The translations under genes and the position numbers were made by a program. A stretch of DNA of 64,000 nt, from the NCBI GenBank assembly GCA_014237465.1, contig JABZFM010000004.1, positions 123,727-187,726 of the forward strand. The letters run 5' to 3'. The notes beneath the pieces were generated by a model, which was given only the letters and a program-made list of their open reading frames with translations, was not told the origin of the DNA and did no database searches. This stretch comes from Desulfobacteraceae bacterium. GTDB taxonomy: Bacteria > Desulfobacterota > Desulfobacteria > Desulfobacterales > Desulfosalsimonadaceae. Positions 18,227 through 26,572 of the stretch are shown piece after piece; the stretch's first letter is position 1; every line of letters starts with the position of its first letter.

Positions 18227-18718
18227 TTATAAATCATATAGGGTCTCATCCTTTCTGGGCGCCTGACTTTTAACCAAACGCCCGCCTCCTTTTTTACCGG
18301 GAAGTATAAAAGGTTCCTCTCCATCCATCAAGTCTCCCATTTCCGCCTCAATTTTTTCAGGATCTTCACCGCTTTCCATTCGCTGGAGCGCTTCCTCCAT
18401 CCCCTGGCCAAGCCCCACGCCGGTCATGTCTGTTAATTTGCGCATCAATTTTGCCGCCTGACGGGGATCATCCTCATTGATATTTTCCGCTTCTTTGGCC
18501 ATCATCTCCATGGCTTTTTCCATCTTCGACTCATCAATGGGCAGATCGTCCATGCTGTTTTCTTCCGCGCGCCCGGTCACGGCAAACAGGGAAACCTGCT
18601 TGGTCAGTTTCAGATTCCTGCATTTCGGGCAACCCGGGACTTTCTTCGTATTCACGGATCTAGAAAAAAAATTATATATGGTGTGACAATCCTTACAATA
18701 GAATTCGTAAATCGGCAT
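18227..18718 (-). CDS. FmdB-family zinc-ribbon protein
   Basis: A 163-aa protein starting MPIYEFYC with two CxxC pairs (Cys8/11 and Cys30/33), the small zinc ribbon of the FmdB regulatory-protein family. The rest (about 50-140) is acidic and probably helical (EKAMEMMAKEAENI, MEEALQRMESGEDPEKIEAEM). FmdB proteins are thought to act in regulation, but direct evidence is thin. The gene is monocistronic or leads into the alcohol dehydrogenase. Confidence 0.8.
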   Translation of the reverse strand: MPIYEFYCKDCHTIYNFFSRSVNTKKVPGCPKCRNLKLTKQVSLFAVTGRAEENSMDDLPIDESKMEKAMEMMAKEAENINEDDPRQAAKLMRKLTDMTGVGLGQGMEEALQRMESGEDPEKIEAEMGDLMDGEEPFILPGKKGGGRLVKSQAPRKDETLYDL

Positions 18719-18898
18719 ACATTCATTCCTTATCTATCTTTATAACCATGGATTTGATGAGAATCAGCGTGTCAGAAATATGCCAAAAAATAACATCCAT
18801 GTCAATTGCGTAATGCGCACATTCCAGAAGCCTGTAACCTGAACCGAAAATTATATATGCCGTTGTTAAAATATAGTTTGACAATTTACCGGTTAAAC

Positions 18899-21010
18899 CT
18901 ACATCAGGTCATCCCTCAACATTGAAAGGGTTCCGTCTGTTACGCCGTCCCCGTTGGTGTCAATTTCAAGAGTCACATCGTCATTATCAATGACAAGTTT
19001 TAAACTGCTGCCGTCCTGGGCTTCCACCAAGAGCGCACCTTCATCCGTATAATCCATGCCTTTGCCCTGGATTGCACTTTGTATGGTAACCGCCAAAGCG
19101 CTGGACAAGTAATCAGGGGTGACAATAACCTGCTGGCCTGCATTGCCTATCGAAAAGACGGAACCACCGCTGGAAACTATACTGCTGATATCAAATTGCG
19201 AAATATTAAGGGGAACCCCATCTTCCGTCAACACCAGGTTGTTCCCGTCATTATATGACCGCTGGATAAAATTACCGGATGATAAAATTTGCGAAAAAGA
19301 CATTCCACCGGTAATTGCCGTATCACCGACATCATCGCTGATCATCACATCAAGGGGACTTATGACCATCGTTATATCGTAATCACTTCCGGTCAGGTCA
19401 CCCGTCAAACTGTCAACTTCGAAAAATAACGATCCATTGAATATGACTTGATCATCTGAAGCTTCACCACTCGTACAACCTGAGAATAATAATTCATAGG
19501 TACTATCAATGGTTAATAGATCAACCGGCATCGGATTCCAGGTATAACTGCCCCCATTGTCACATAAGTCAGCTACCGGGATTCCGTTTAATGTGTCAAC
19601 CAGCCGATTTAACACAAAAGACCCGACTTCCTGCGGCAAGGTCACTGAAGAAAATGCGGTTTCAGCGATAATCGATGCATTGGAAAGATTAATCAGCCCC
19701 ATGGTGTCCGGCACGGTAAACGTAAAGTCAAGTTCACCCAAAAGAATCGTATCCCCGTTATTGTCGAACTTTGCCAGCATGACCTGTGACTGTGAACTGC
19801 CGGTTACGACATATCCCCCATCTGACGCTTCCTTTGCGGCATATGCGCTTTCGCTGTTATCCGGAGACATGCCTTTTACTTTTTCCCATACTTTATCACC
19901 GTCGAAGTCGAGCTTGATGAGGTACACATCATCGCGCACGTATTCCATAGCACTTTGGCCGAACGATCTTGTAACACCGGCAACCAGGTACCCGCCGTCT
20001 GATGTAACCGTCACTTCGTGACCAATATCCATATCCGTACCGCCGAAAATTTTACGCCACTGTTCAATTCCCCCGGCGTCCACCTTAATAATCAGTAAAT
20101 CGGACTCACTGCTGTCAAACGGTGTGGTTGAACCGGTGACAATAAATCCATTGTCCGGGGTCTGGCAGATTGAATACGCAATACCGGTACCATATATGTT
20201 GCTCCAGATTTCATCACCGTTCGTGTCGATCCTTACCAGAAAAACGGCATTGGGAGTTCCGTACCCGACAATAATAAAACCGCCGTCTGTTGTCTGAGTC
20301 ATGGCATACCCCCTATTCCAGCCCTGAAATTCCGTTGCGTAAAATCGATCAGATTCAGCAATCTTATTGCCATTATGATCAATTTTAAAAAACCAGACGT
20401 CTTCCTGCATGCCACCCCATTCATCAGTATGTCTTCCACTGCCTGCGACCGCGTAACCATCTGCCAATAAGCAAACAGCATATCCGTAATCATAATCTTT
20501 CTGGGCATCATATGTCTTTGACCATTCCAGATTACCGAGTGAATCTGTTTTGATCACATAGACATTTCGGGAGCTGCCGGCATCATTATGTCCTACAGCG
20601 ATATAACCGCCGTCTTCGCATTCTTTAACGTCATTGGCGATCTGTTCCTCCTGGCCCCCGAATTTCCGCTGCCATTGAAGATTACCCTGGGCATCTGTTT
20701 TCGCCATAAAAAAATCATGGGTTTGGAAATTATAATCCGTTCCCTGGTTTCCCGCAATAATATAACCACCGTCACGGGTCTCCTGAACCGAATTTCCACC
20801 GCCGATTTCGCCGTAATATTGCCAGAAGATCGAAATCTCATTGGCACCTGTGCCGCTGCCGCCGAAAAATGGCTCATCTATCTCGACATCATCGCCGCCG
20901 CCGCCGCTGCCGGTGCATCCCATTAAAAGAATAAGGCCCCCTCCAATTGTGAGGGCAAAAAGGGTTAAACAAAACATTAACCGATTTGATTTTTTAAATA
21001 ATGTTCCCAT
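18899..21010 (-). CDS. beta-propeller lipoprotein, unknown function
   Basis: A 703-aa exported protein. The start at 21010 is preferred because AAAGGAG lies 9 nt upstream; an ATG at 21040 has no ribosome-binding site. A signal peptide ends in lipobox LLMGCTGSGGGG, so it is lipid-anchored with a Gly linker. Residues about 70-430 contain six or seven copies of a repeat with the pattern DGGYIIAG...D-x-x-L-x-K-x-D-x-x-G-x-x-x-W-x-K-x-YGG, as in predicted seven-bladed propellers. The last 270 residues lack repeats and end in DTNGDGVTDGTL, calcium-loop-like. Likely binding or surface-structural; no enzymatic motif was seen. Confidence 0.75.
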   Translation of the reverse strand: MGTLFKKSNRLMFCLTLFALTIGGGLILLMGCTGSGGGGDDVEIDEPFFGGSGTGANEISIFWQYYGEIGGGNSVQETRDGGYIIAGNQGTDYNFQTHDFFMAKTDAQGNLQWQRKFGGQEEQIANDVKECEDGGYIAVGHNDAGSSRNVYVIKTDSLGNLEWSKTYDAQKDYDYGYAVCLLADGYAVAGSGRHTDEWGGMQEDVWFFKIDHNGNKIAESDRFYATEFQGWNRGYAMTQTTDGGFIIVGYGTPNAVFLVRIDTNGDEIWSNIYGTGIAYSICQTPDNGFIVTGSTTPFDSSESDLLIIKVDAGGIEQWRKIFGGTDMDIGHEVTVTSDGGYLVAGVTRSFGQSAMEYVRDDVYLIKLDFDGDKVWEKVKGMSPDNSESAYAAKEASDGGYVVTGSSQSQVMLAKFDNNGDTILLGELDFTFTVPDTMGLINLSNASIIAETAFSSVTLPQEVGSFVLNRLVDTLNGIPVADLCDNGGSYTWNPMPVDLLTIDSTYELLFSGCTSGEASDDQVIFNGSLFFEVDSLTGDLTGSDYDITMVISPLDVMISDDVGDTAITGGMSFSQILSSGNFIQRSYNDGNNLVLTEDGVPLNISQFDISSIVSSGGSVFSIGNAGQQVIVTPDYLSSALAVTIQSAIQGKGMDYTDEGALLVEAQDGSSLKLVIDNDDVTLEIDTNGDGVTDGTLSMLRDDLM

Positions 21011-21258
21011 GACAATTCGCTCCTTTATATTTAAATGCATAATTCATAAACATTCATTGAAACATAAAATGGAATCAACATGATTCAAAGATTTCGGAAT
21101 ATAGAAGCAGTGGAAGTTACAAATTGAATATGATTTATAATTTTATAAAGAAAACAACGTCTGCTCAAGAAGTTTTTAGAATTATCTCAAAATAATTATG
21201 GGTTAAAAATATACATTAACGCTCCGGCAGCCACGAAACGCTTTGCCATAATTTTATA

Positions 21259-21299
21259 TTGACATGACCCGCAGAACGGATTAATAGTTCGTATACAAA
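21259..21299 (+). promoter_or_regulatory. sigma-70 promoter with overlapping MarR-type box
   Basis: TTGACA (21259-21264), a 17-nt spacer and TAATAG (21282-21287) form a good promoter for the MarR gene. GTTCGTATACAAA (21287-21299) starts in the -10 box and covers the likely start site. A near-identical box recurs at 21803-21815, so autoregulation is likely. Confidence 0.65.
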
Positions 21300-21310
21300 G
21301 GATTATTATT

Positions 21311-21733
21311 ATGTCGAAACTACCTGAAGATCTGCCGGAATGCATGGTGTTTCTGCTGGGAAAAGCCTACCAGAAAGCTCATGGAAACTTTAAAAAACAA
21401 TTGAAAAATTATGGCCTGACCAACATGCAACATCTGGTGCTGGAGGGCCTGTGGTATGATGAGGGAATGACTGCCGCCGAGCTGTGCAAGCTTTTGATCA
21501 TGGACAAGGCAACTGCCTCCGGCATTCTGGAAAGAATGGTGGATACCGGCTGGATCATTAAAAAACCGGACCCGGATGACGGCAGAATCCAAAAATTATA
21601 TACGTCGAAAAAAGCAAATCAGATGAAAGAAAAATTGATAGATGAAAGAAAAAAAGCCAATAAACATATTCTAAAAAAATTTACCCTTGAAGAACAGCTC
21701 CTCTTGAAACGCCTGCTCCGAGACTTGATTTAA
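21311..21733 (+). CDS. MarR-family transcriptional regulator
   Basis: A 140-aa winged-helix repressor: LTNMQHLVLEGLWYDEGMTAAELCKLLIMDKATASGILERMVDTGWIIKKPDPDDGR spans the DNA-binding domain and wing (about residues 35-95), with helical dimerisation ends. A single Cys (AELCKL) lies in the helix-turn-helix. It sits 113 nt before an acyl-CoA dehydrogenase gene. The same 13-bp box precedes both, so it probably represses itself and that gene, relieved by an acyl-CoA or related ligand (inferred). Confidence 0.9.
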   Translation: MSKLPEDLPECMVFLLGKAYQKAHGNFKKQLKNYGLTNMQHLVLEGLWYDEGMTAAELCKLLIMDKATASGILERMVDTGWIIKKPDPDDGRIQKLYTSKKANQMKEKLIDERKKANKHILKKFTLEEQLLLKRLLRDLI

Positions 21734-21802
21734 ATATTACAAACACACAGTTATGTCCGTAGAATAAATCCATTTTTTAGTATGCAATTTTTTGGCTGAT
21801 TT

Positions 21803-21815
21803 GTTCGCATACAAA
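21803..21815 (+). promoter_or_regulatory. second MarR-type box
   Basis: GTTCGCATACAAA differs at one base from the box in the MarR promoter. It lies 35 bp before the acyl-CoA dehydrogenase start and downstream of a TAGTAT (-10-like) at 21778. Confidence 0.6.
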
Positions 21816-21846
21816 CATTAAGCCATGAGTTAATAGAAAGGAGAAT

Positions 21847-23553
21847 ATGATGACCCTGCTTAATCCCAAAAATGAAAATTTTGACCACCTGGACCCCAAA
21901 TCCAAAGAGATCATGTTAAAAACAATTGAGTATTTTGAATCCAGAGGTAAGAAACAGCTCAAGCATGACAGCCATGAGCGGATCTGGTACGATGATTTTA
22001 TCCGGTTTATGAAAGACAACAAAGTCATGGCAACGCTGCTGACGCCGGAACAATATGCAGACGGTGATCCGGATACACGCTGGGATACATTCAGGATCTG
22101 TGATTTTAACGAAATTCTCGGTTTTTACAATCTGTCCCACTGGTACACCTGGCAGGTTTCCATCCTGGGCCTGGGCCCCATTTTCATGGGTAAAAATGAA
22201 GCGGTGAAGCAAAAAACCGCCCAGATGCTCAAAGACGGCGGTATTTTTGCGTTCGGTCTTTCCGAAAGAGCCCATGGCGCAGACCTGTACTCATCTGAAA
22301 TGCTTTTGACGGAACTTGGGGACGGCAAATATGTGGCTGACGGCGGCAAGTATTATATCGGCAATGCCAACAAAGCCGCATTGGTCTCCACATTTGCGAA
22401 AAATTCAGAAACCGATGAATATGTGTTTTTTGTTGTGAACCCGGAACATGAAAACTATGACCTGGTTCAAAATGTGGTGGACTGGGAAAGTTATGTGGCA
22501 GAGTATGCTTTAAACGGGTATCCCATTACCGATGATGATATCCTGACCACCGGAAGAGATGCCTGGGATTCGGCATTAAACACCATTAATGTCGGAAAAT
22601 TCAACCTGGGATGGGGAGCTATCGGCATTGCCACCCATGCGTTTTACGAAGCGTTAAACCATGCCAGCCACCGAAATTTGTTTGGAAAATGGGTAACCGA
22701 ATTTCCCCATATTAAACAACTGTTCGCCGATGCCTACTGCCGTCTGGTTGCCATGAAACTTTTTGCCCAGCGGGCAACCGATTATATGCGGTCCGCATCT
22801 GAAAATGACCGACGCTACCTTCTTTATAACCCCATGGTCAAAATGAAAGTTACGACCCAGGGAGAAGAAGTCATCAACCTGCTGTGGGATATAATTGCTG
22901 CCAGGGGATTTGAAAAAGATATGTATTTTGAAATGGCCGTCAAAGACATCCGGGCCCTGCCAAAACTCGAAGGCACGGTTCACGTAAACATGGCGCTGAT
23001 CATCAAATTCATGGCCAATTACTTTTTCAACCCCGGCGAATTCCCGGAGATTCCGCACCGGAATGATCCGAAAAATGATGATTTCCTGTTTAACCAGGGA
23101 GCAACCAAAGGGCTGGGGGAAATCCAGTTCCATGATTTTAACAAAGCATACAGTGATGTAAGCCTAAAAAATGTCGCTATTTTCAAAAAACAGATTGAAT
23201 TGCTCAAAGAATTTCTGATGACCGCTACACCGAGTGCCGAGCAGGCCAAAAATATCGATTTTCTTCTTTCCCTGGGCGAACTCTTTACTTTGGTGGTTTA
23301 TGGGCAGCTGCTGCTTGAAAAATATAAAATGAAAAATCTGGATAACGACCTGATGGAACAGATTTTTAATTTTATGATCCGGGATTTTTCAAAATTCGCA
23401 CTCCAAATCTATTCAAAACCCGACAGCACAGACAAGCAAATGGAACTATGCATGAAAATGGTTAAAAAACCGGTAGTCGACAATGAACGCTTCCAGCGAT
23501 TTGTGGAAAACGTGGTATATGAATTAAAAGACACGTATGAAATGAATCCCTAA
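21847..23553 (+). CDS. acyl-CoA dehydrogenase family protein
   Basis: A 568-aa FAD flavoenzyme, longer than the classic 380-aa type by a C-terminal helical extension. Family marks are GLSERAHGADLYSSE (about residues 138-152), an adenine/FAD-binding strand with KYYIGNANKA, a helical domain from about 250 (HASHRNLFGKWVTEFPHIKQLFADAY) and WDIIAARGFEKDM. Several usual motifs deviate, so substrate class is open. AAAGGAG is better spaced for the second of two adjacent ATGs (21850). A strong terminator follows. Control by the adjacent MarR protein is inferred from shared boxes. Confidence 0.88.
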   Translation: MMTLLNPKNENFDHLDPKSKEIMLKTIEYFESRGKKQLKHDSHERIWYDDFIRFMKDNKVMATLLTPEQYADGDPDTRWDTFRICDFNEILGFYNLSHWYTWQVSILGLGPIFMGKNEAVKQKTAQMLKDGGIFAFGLSERAHGADLYSSEMLLTELGDGKYVADGGKYYIGNANKAALVSTFAKNSETDEYVFFVVNPEHENYDLVQNVVDWESYVAEYALNGYPITDDDILTTGRDAWDSALNTINVGKFNLGWGAIGIATHAFYEALNHASHRNLFGKWVTEFPHIKQLFADAYCRLVAMKLFAQRATDYMRSASENDRRYLLYNPMVKMKVTTQGEEVINLLWDIIAARGFEKDMYFEMAVKDIRALPKLEGTVHVNMALIIKFMANYFFNPGEFPEIPHRNDPKNDDFLFNQGATKGLGEIQFHDFNKAYSDVSLKNVAIFKKQIELLKEFLMTATPSAEQAKNIDFLLSLGELFTLVVYGQLLLEKYKMKNLDNDLMEQIFNFMIRDFSKFALQIYSKPDSTDKQMELCMKMVKKPVVDNERFQRFVENVVYELKDTYEMNP

Positions 23554-23591
23554 TCCTCAATCCTCAATCCTCATTCTTCGGATTTAAATTT

Positions 23592-23638
23592 AAAAAAAGC
23601 CCGGCTTTTCTGAGAATCAGAAAAGCCGGGCTTTTTTT
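23592..23638. terminator. factor-independent terminator
   Basis: A 15-bp perfect stem (GCCCGGCTTTTCTGA, 23599-23613, with 23617-23631) and 3-nt loop are flanked by A7 and T7. It can therefore end transcription from either side: the acyl-CoA dehydrogenase on the plus strand and, after the repeat element, the lipoprotein gene on the minus strand. Confidence 0.95.
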
Positions 23639-23675
23639 ACGATGTTGTCATCGGAAGCCTCCGCAAAAAATAACA

Positions 23676-23801
23676 GGATGGCTAAGTTAAAAGTTCCATA
23701 TACAAGGCGGAGCGGTTTTTCAGGATTGAAATAATACAAGTCGTATATTGAAAGTCTGAAAAACCGCTACAACGCAGTAGATGGGGCTTTTAACGACGCC
23801 A
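23676..23801. repeat. palindromic dispersed element, about 126 bp
   Basis: Outer arms ATGGCTAAGTTAAAAG and CTTTTAACGACGCCAT are imperfectly complementary. Inner arms AGCGGTTTTTCAG (23711-23723) and CTGAAAAACCGCT (23756-23768) are perfect. There is no ORF. The whole piece can fold into one long hairpin, as in MITE-like repeats. Confidence 0.6.
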
Positions 23802-23804
23802 TTC

Positions 23805-24851
23805 TCATTTCATAAAAACCGGTACATCACACACCACCAGATACGGATCAAATACCTGAGAGATATAAAGCTTATTATTAAATATCATTGCCGTGGATGC
23901 CGCGCTGATCATCTGGCCGTTATCCACAAAAACCGTTTCTTTGGTATACATTTCCGGTCGGATCAAAAACACTATTGACGGCGCATGCTTTTCAGGATTT
24001 TTACTGTGTTTTAAAAAAGCCAGGTCATCATAGTGTGCAGTGGTCAGCAGGGAATTTTTATAGCGCATTATATTATCCCCTCCCTTGACCCTGACAATTT
24101 TCTCCGGGGTCCCCAGACTGCCGTCATCTGATCTGGGAAACACCATGACCTGCTCATCAAACAATGCTGTCACATATACCCGGTCCTCTTCAGCAAGAAT
24201 CCCGTTGGCAAAAGCGATGTCATCCGCCACCATTTTCCAGGTTTCAGTTATGTGATCAAAATAAACGATTTCAGATGATTTACTGCGTGTATACATATCC
24301 AGGCTGCCATGCATATCATTTGTTACATATATATCTCCGGACGGTAGCACAGAAAGGTCATTGGGCGACCATAAGTGGTCCGCGTCTTCCAGGAGTTTGA
24401 CAAAACGGAGATCGTTTTTGTTTACCTCATAAATGATAACGGCATTTTCAAGTCTTTCCATCTGCGCGTAAGGGTCATGAATAATCACGTAAAGCAGCGT
24501 TTTGCGCCCATTGCTTCGAATATCCATGCCATGGGGCTTAAAAGCAACGATTTTATCCGGCTCACCGATACGTGGCAGCGCACCGGTTTTTTCGGTATTA
24601 ATATCAAAATAGTATATCCCGCCGGATGTTTCAGGATTACGGCGGTCATGGGAGGAAACCAGCAAGCGAGGGGTTCCGTGCCGAATATCAAGCACAAAAT
24701 CTTCCGGGCCGGGGGCTACTTTAACCTTGTGGCACCGGATGTCTTCGATGGGAATCGGTAATGGATCTTTTAGATTACATCCAAAAAATAAACTCATCAG
24801 ACATCCCGATATAATACAAAAACGAAAAATTTGACCATGGATGCAATTCAT
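23805..24851 (-). CDS. paraoxonase/SMP-30-like propeller lipoprotein
   Basis: A 348-aa lipoprotein (lipobox SLFFGCN near residue 25) with a six-bladed-propeller look. PHGMDIR, LWSPNDLSVLPSGDIYVTND and FANGILAEEDRVYVTAL resemble the HGI, PNDI-x-ATND and ANGI segments of paraoxonase-like arylesterases/lactonases, whose His and Asn residues serve catalysis and calcium binding. It is likely a periplasmic or outer-membrane-anchored lactonase or esterase; substrate unknown. GGGGG before the ATG is the probable ribosome-binding site. The 52-nt space to the upstream regulator gene is mostly a pentanucleotide tandem repeat. Confidence 0.7.
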   Translation of the reverse strand: MNCIHGQIFRFCIISGCLMSLFFGCNLKDPLPIPIEDIRCHKVKVAPGPEDFVLDIRHGTPRLLVSSHDRRNPETSGGIYYFDINTEKTGALPRIGEPDKIVAFKPHGMDIRSNGRKTLLYVIIHDPYAQMERLENAVIIYEVNKNDLRFVKLLEDADHLWSPNDLSVLPSGDIYVTNDMHGSLDMYTRSKSSEIVYFDHITETWKMVADDIAFANGILAEEDRVYVTALFDEQVMVFPRSDDGSLGTPEKIVRVKGGDNIMRYKNSLLTTAHYDDLAFLKHSKNPEKHAPSIVFLIRPEMYTKETVFVDNGQMISAASTAMIFNNKLYISQVFDPYLVVCDVPVFMK

Positions 24852-24865
24852 TTAATCCCCCTGTT

Positions 24866-24900
24866 GTTTAGTTTAGTTTAGTTTAGTTTAGTTTAGTTTA
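24866..24900. repeat. (GTTTA)7 tandem pentanucleotide repeat
   Basis: Seven exact head-to-tail copies of GTTTA (TAAAC on the coding strand of both neighbours), followed by a partial copy. It fills most of the 52 nt between the stop of the sigma-54 regulator and the start of the paraoxonase-like lipoprotein. It is a slippage-prone sequence in a leader/intercistronic position. Confidence 0.95.
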
Positions 24901-24903
24901 GTT

Positions 24904-26277
24904 TTATTTAGGACGTCGGATATTATATTTTTTCATCCGTTTCCATACCGTCACCCGGCTGACTCCGAGTTTTCTGGCTGTCTCCGACTGGTTCCAGGAA
25001 ACATCACGCAAAATTTGAAGCAACGATTCCCGATCCTTCGAATGACCAGGAATCGGAGCATTATCAACCGGCAGACAATCATTTAGAGACGTAATTTTTA
25101 CGGGAAGATGTTCTATGCCGATGCCGCCGCCCGGACATAGCACAAAGGCATAATCAATGGCATTTCTGAGCTCCCTGACATTACCGGGCCAAAGATATGA
25201 TGTCAGCGCATCCATGGCTTTTGGTGTGACCCCCAGAATTTTCTTGCCGCTGTCCTGAGAATTCTGCCGAATAAAATGCTGAACAATGATCGGGATATCT
25301 TCTTTCCGCTGGGTCAATGAAGGGCAGTTTAGCGGGAATACATTAATCCTGAAAAATAAATCTTCTCTGAAAGTTCCATTTTCAACAAGTGCTTCAAGAT
25401 TTTTATTGGTGGCTGTAATAATACGTACATCCACAGGAATAGTCTTATGATCCCCCACACGCTCAATTTTCTTTTCCTCTAAAACCCTTAAAAGCTTTAC
25501 CTGTGTTGATATGGGGATATCCCCGATTTCATCTAAAAAGATACTCCCTTCATGGGAAGCTTCAAATCTGCCGATCCGGTTTCTGTCTGCACCTGTAAAC
25601 GCACCTTTGACATGACCGAACAGTTCACTTTCCAGGAGATTATCATTTAATGCCGCACAGTTAACCTTTATAAAGGGGCAGTCTCTGCGGGGGCCGGCTT
25701 CATGAATTGCACGGGCCACCAGCTCTTTCCCTGTTCCGCTTTCTCCCTGAATCATAACCGGTGCAAAGGTTTGGGACACGTTTTCGATCAACTCGAATAG
25801 ATTATGCAACACAGGAGACTTTCCCATTATTCCGTGATAGCCGTCACTCAGGTGAAAAGTCTGCCGCAGATTTTTTATTTCCTGCTGCTGCCGGATGATC
25901 TGCGATATGTCGGTAAGTATCTCAACCACCCCCACAATCTCACCATTCGGGTCGCGCAGAACCGTTCCGCTTTTCATAAGGTGCACTGTCCTTCGGTCCT
26001 TATGTGTTATCAGGCATTTTTTATCTCTGACCTGACCTTTTGAAAACAGCGTGCACCATTTTTCCTTTTCACCCGTTGCGATGATCTTACATCCGGTGCA
26101 GTTCAATATACGGCAGTCTTTACCCTTAAGTTCCGCTGCTGTATACCCTGTCAGTTTTTCTGCTGCTGTGTTGGCTGCAATAAACCTTCCTCTTGTATCA
26201 AACACCAGAAGCCCGTCATGTAGTGTATCAATAATTGTTTTCCAGTAATTTTCAACATTCATTTTTCTTTCTGTCAT
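24904..26277 (-). CDS. PAS-domain sigma-54-dependent activator
   Basis: A 457-aa regulator. Its N-terminal PAS domain (about 10-120) carries five Cys (55, 60, 63, 75, 88). The AAA+ domain has Walker A GESGTGKELVARA, the sigma-54 loop ESELFGHVKGAFTGA and FLDEIGDI. A Fis-type HTH ends the protein (WNQSETARKLGVSRVTVWKRMKKYNI). There is no receiver domain, so it probably senses directly, perhaps redox through the Cys cluster. GGGAGA precedes ATG 26277. It diverges from the octaheme-cytochrome operon, whose -24/-12 promoter is its likely target. Confidence 0.92.
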   Translation of the reverse strand: MTERKMNVENYWKTIIDTLHDGLLVFDTRGRFIAANTAAEKLTGYTAAELKGKDCRILNCTGCKIIATGEKEKWCTLFSKGQVRDKKCLITHKDRRTVHLMKSGTVLRDPNGEIVGVVEILTDISQIIRQQQEIKNLRQTFHLSDGYHGIMGKSPVLHNLFELIENVSQTFAPVMIQGESGTGKELVARAIHEAGPRRDCPFIKVNCAALNDNLLESELFGHVKGAFTGADRNRIGRFEASHEGSIFLDEIGDIPISTQVKLLRVLEEKKIERVGDHKTIPVDVRIITATNKNLEALVENGTFREDLFFRINVFPLNCPSLTQRKEDIPIIVQHFIRQNSQDSGKKILGVTPKAMDALTSYLWPGNVRELRNAIDYAFVLCPGGGIGIEHLPVKITSLNDCLPVDNAPIPGHSKDRESLLQILRDVSWNQSETARKLGVSRVTVWKRMKKYNIRRPK

Positions 26278-26302
26278 ATGTGTCTCCCGTTATCGAAGAA
26301 AC

Positions 26303-26330
26303 TGTTAACCTGCTAACCGTTAAGCTAACA
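26303..26330. promoter_or_regulatory. upstream activator palindrome
   Basis: An imperfect palindrome whose left arm TGTTAACCTGCTAAC faces GTTAAGCTAACA. It lies about 140 bp before the -24 element, a usual distance for a sigma-54 enhancer, and directly upstream of the regulator gene. Confidence 0.5.
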
Positions 26331-26470
26331 CCTGTAAACATAATACGGTTTTTGCTCAATAGCAAGCGCAATTAAGGAGTAAAAATGCAAAAAAAAAATT
26401 GGCATAAATCCTCTAATAATGCCCAATCGACAAATTTTAGTAAATTCTTTCCCATATTTTCAATTTCAAT

Positions 26471-26486
26471 TGGCACACACATTGCT
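26471..26486 (+). promoter_or_regulatory. sigma-54 (-24/-12) promoter
   Basis: TGGCAC-ACACA-TTGCT matches the consensus TGGCAC-N5-TTGC exactly in both boxes and in spacing. It lies 87 bp before the DUF3373 porin start and is divergent from a sigma-54 activator gene. Confidence 0.9.
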
Positions 26487-26572
26487 TGTACATTAAAAAT
26501 AAGTTCTCAAATCTTTTTTTAACTTACAGTAAACAGTTTACTTTATTTTTTAACACAAAACAGGAGGACAAA

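Noticed and set aside
24866..24900. CRISPR-like repeat
   Set aside because: The 5-bp units are directly adjacent without spacers; it is a simple tandem repeat.
26486..26572. Longer N-terminus for the DUF3373 porin from a TTG at 26486
   Set aside because: That codon lies in the -12 promoter box, and the added residues precede a normal signal peptide; ATG 26573 has AGGAGG.
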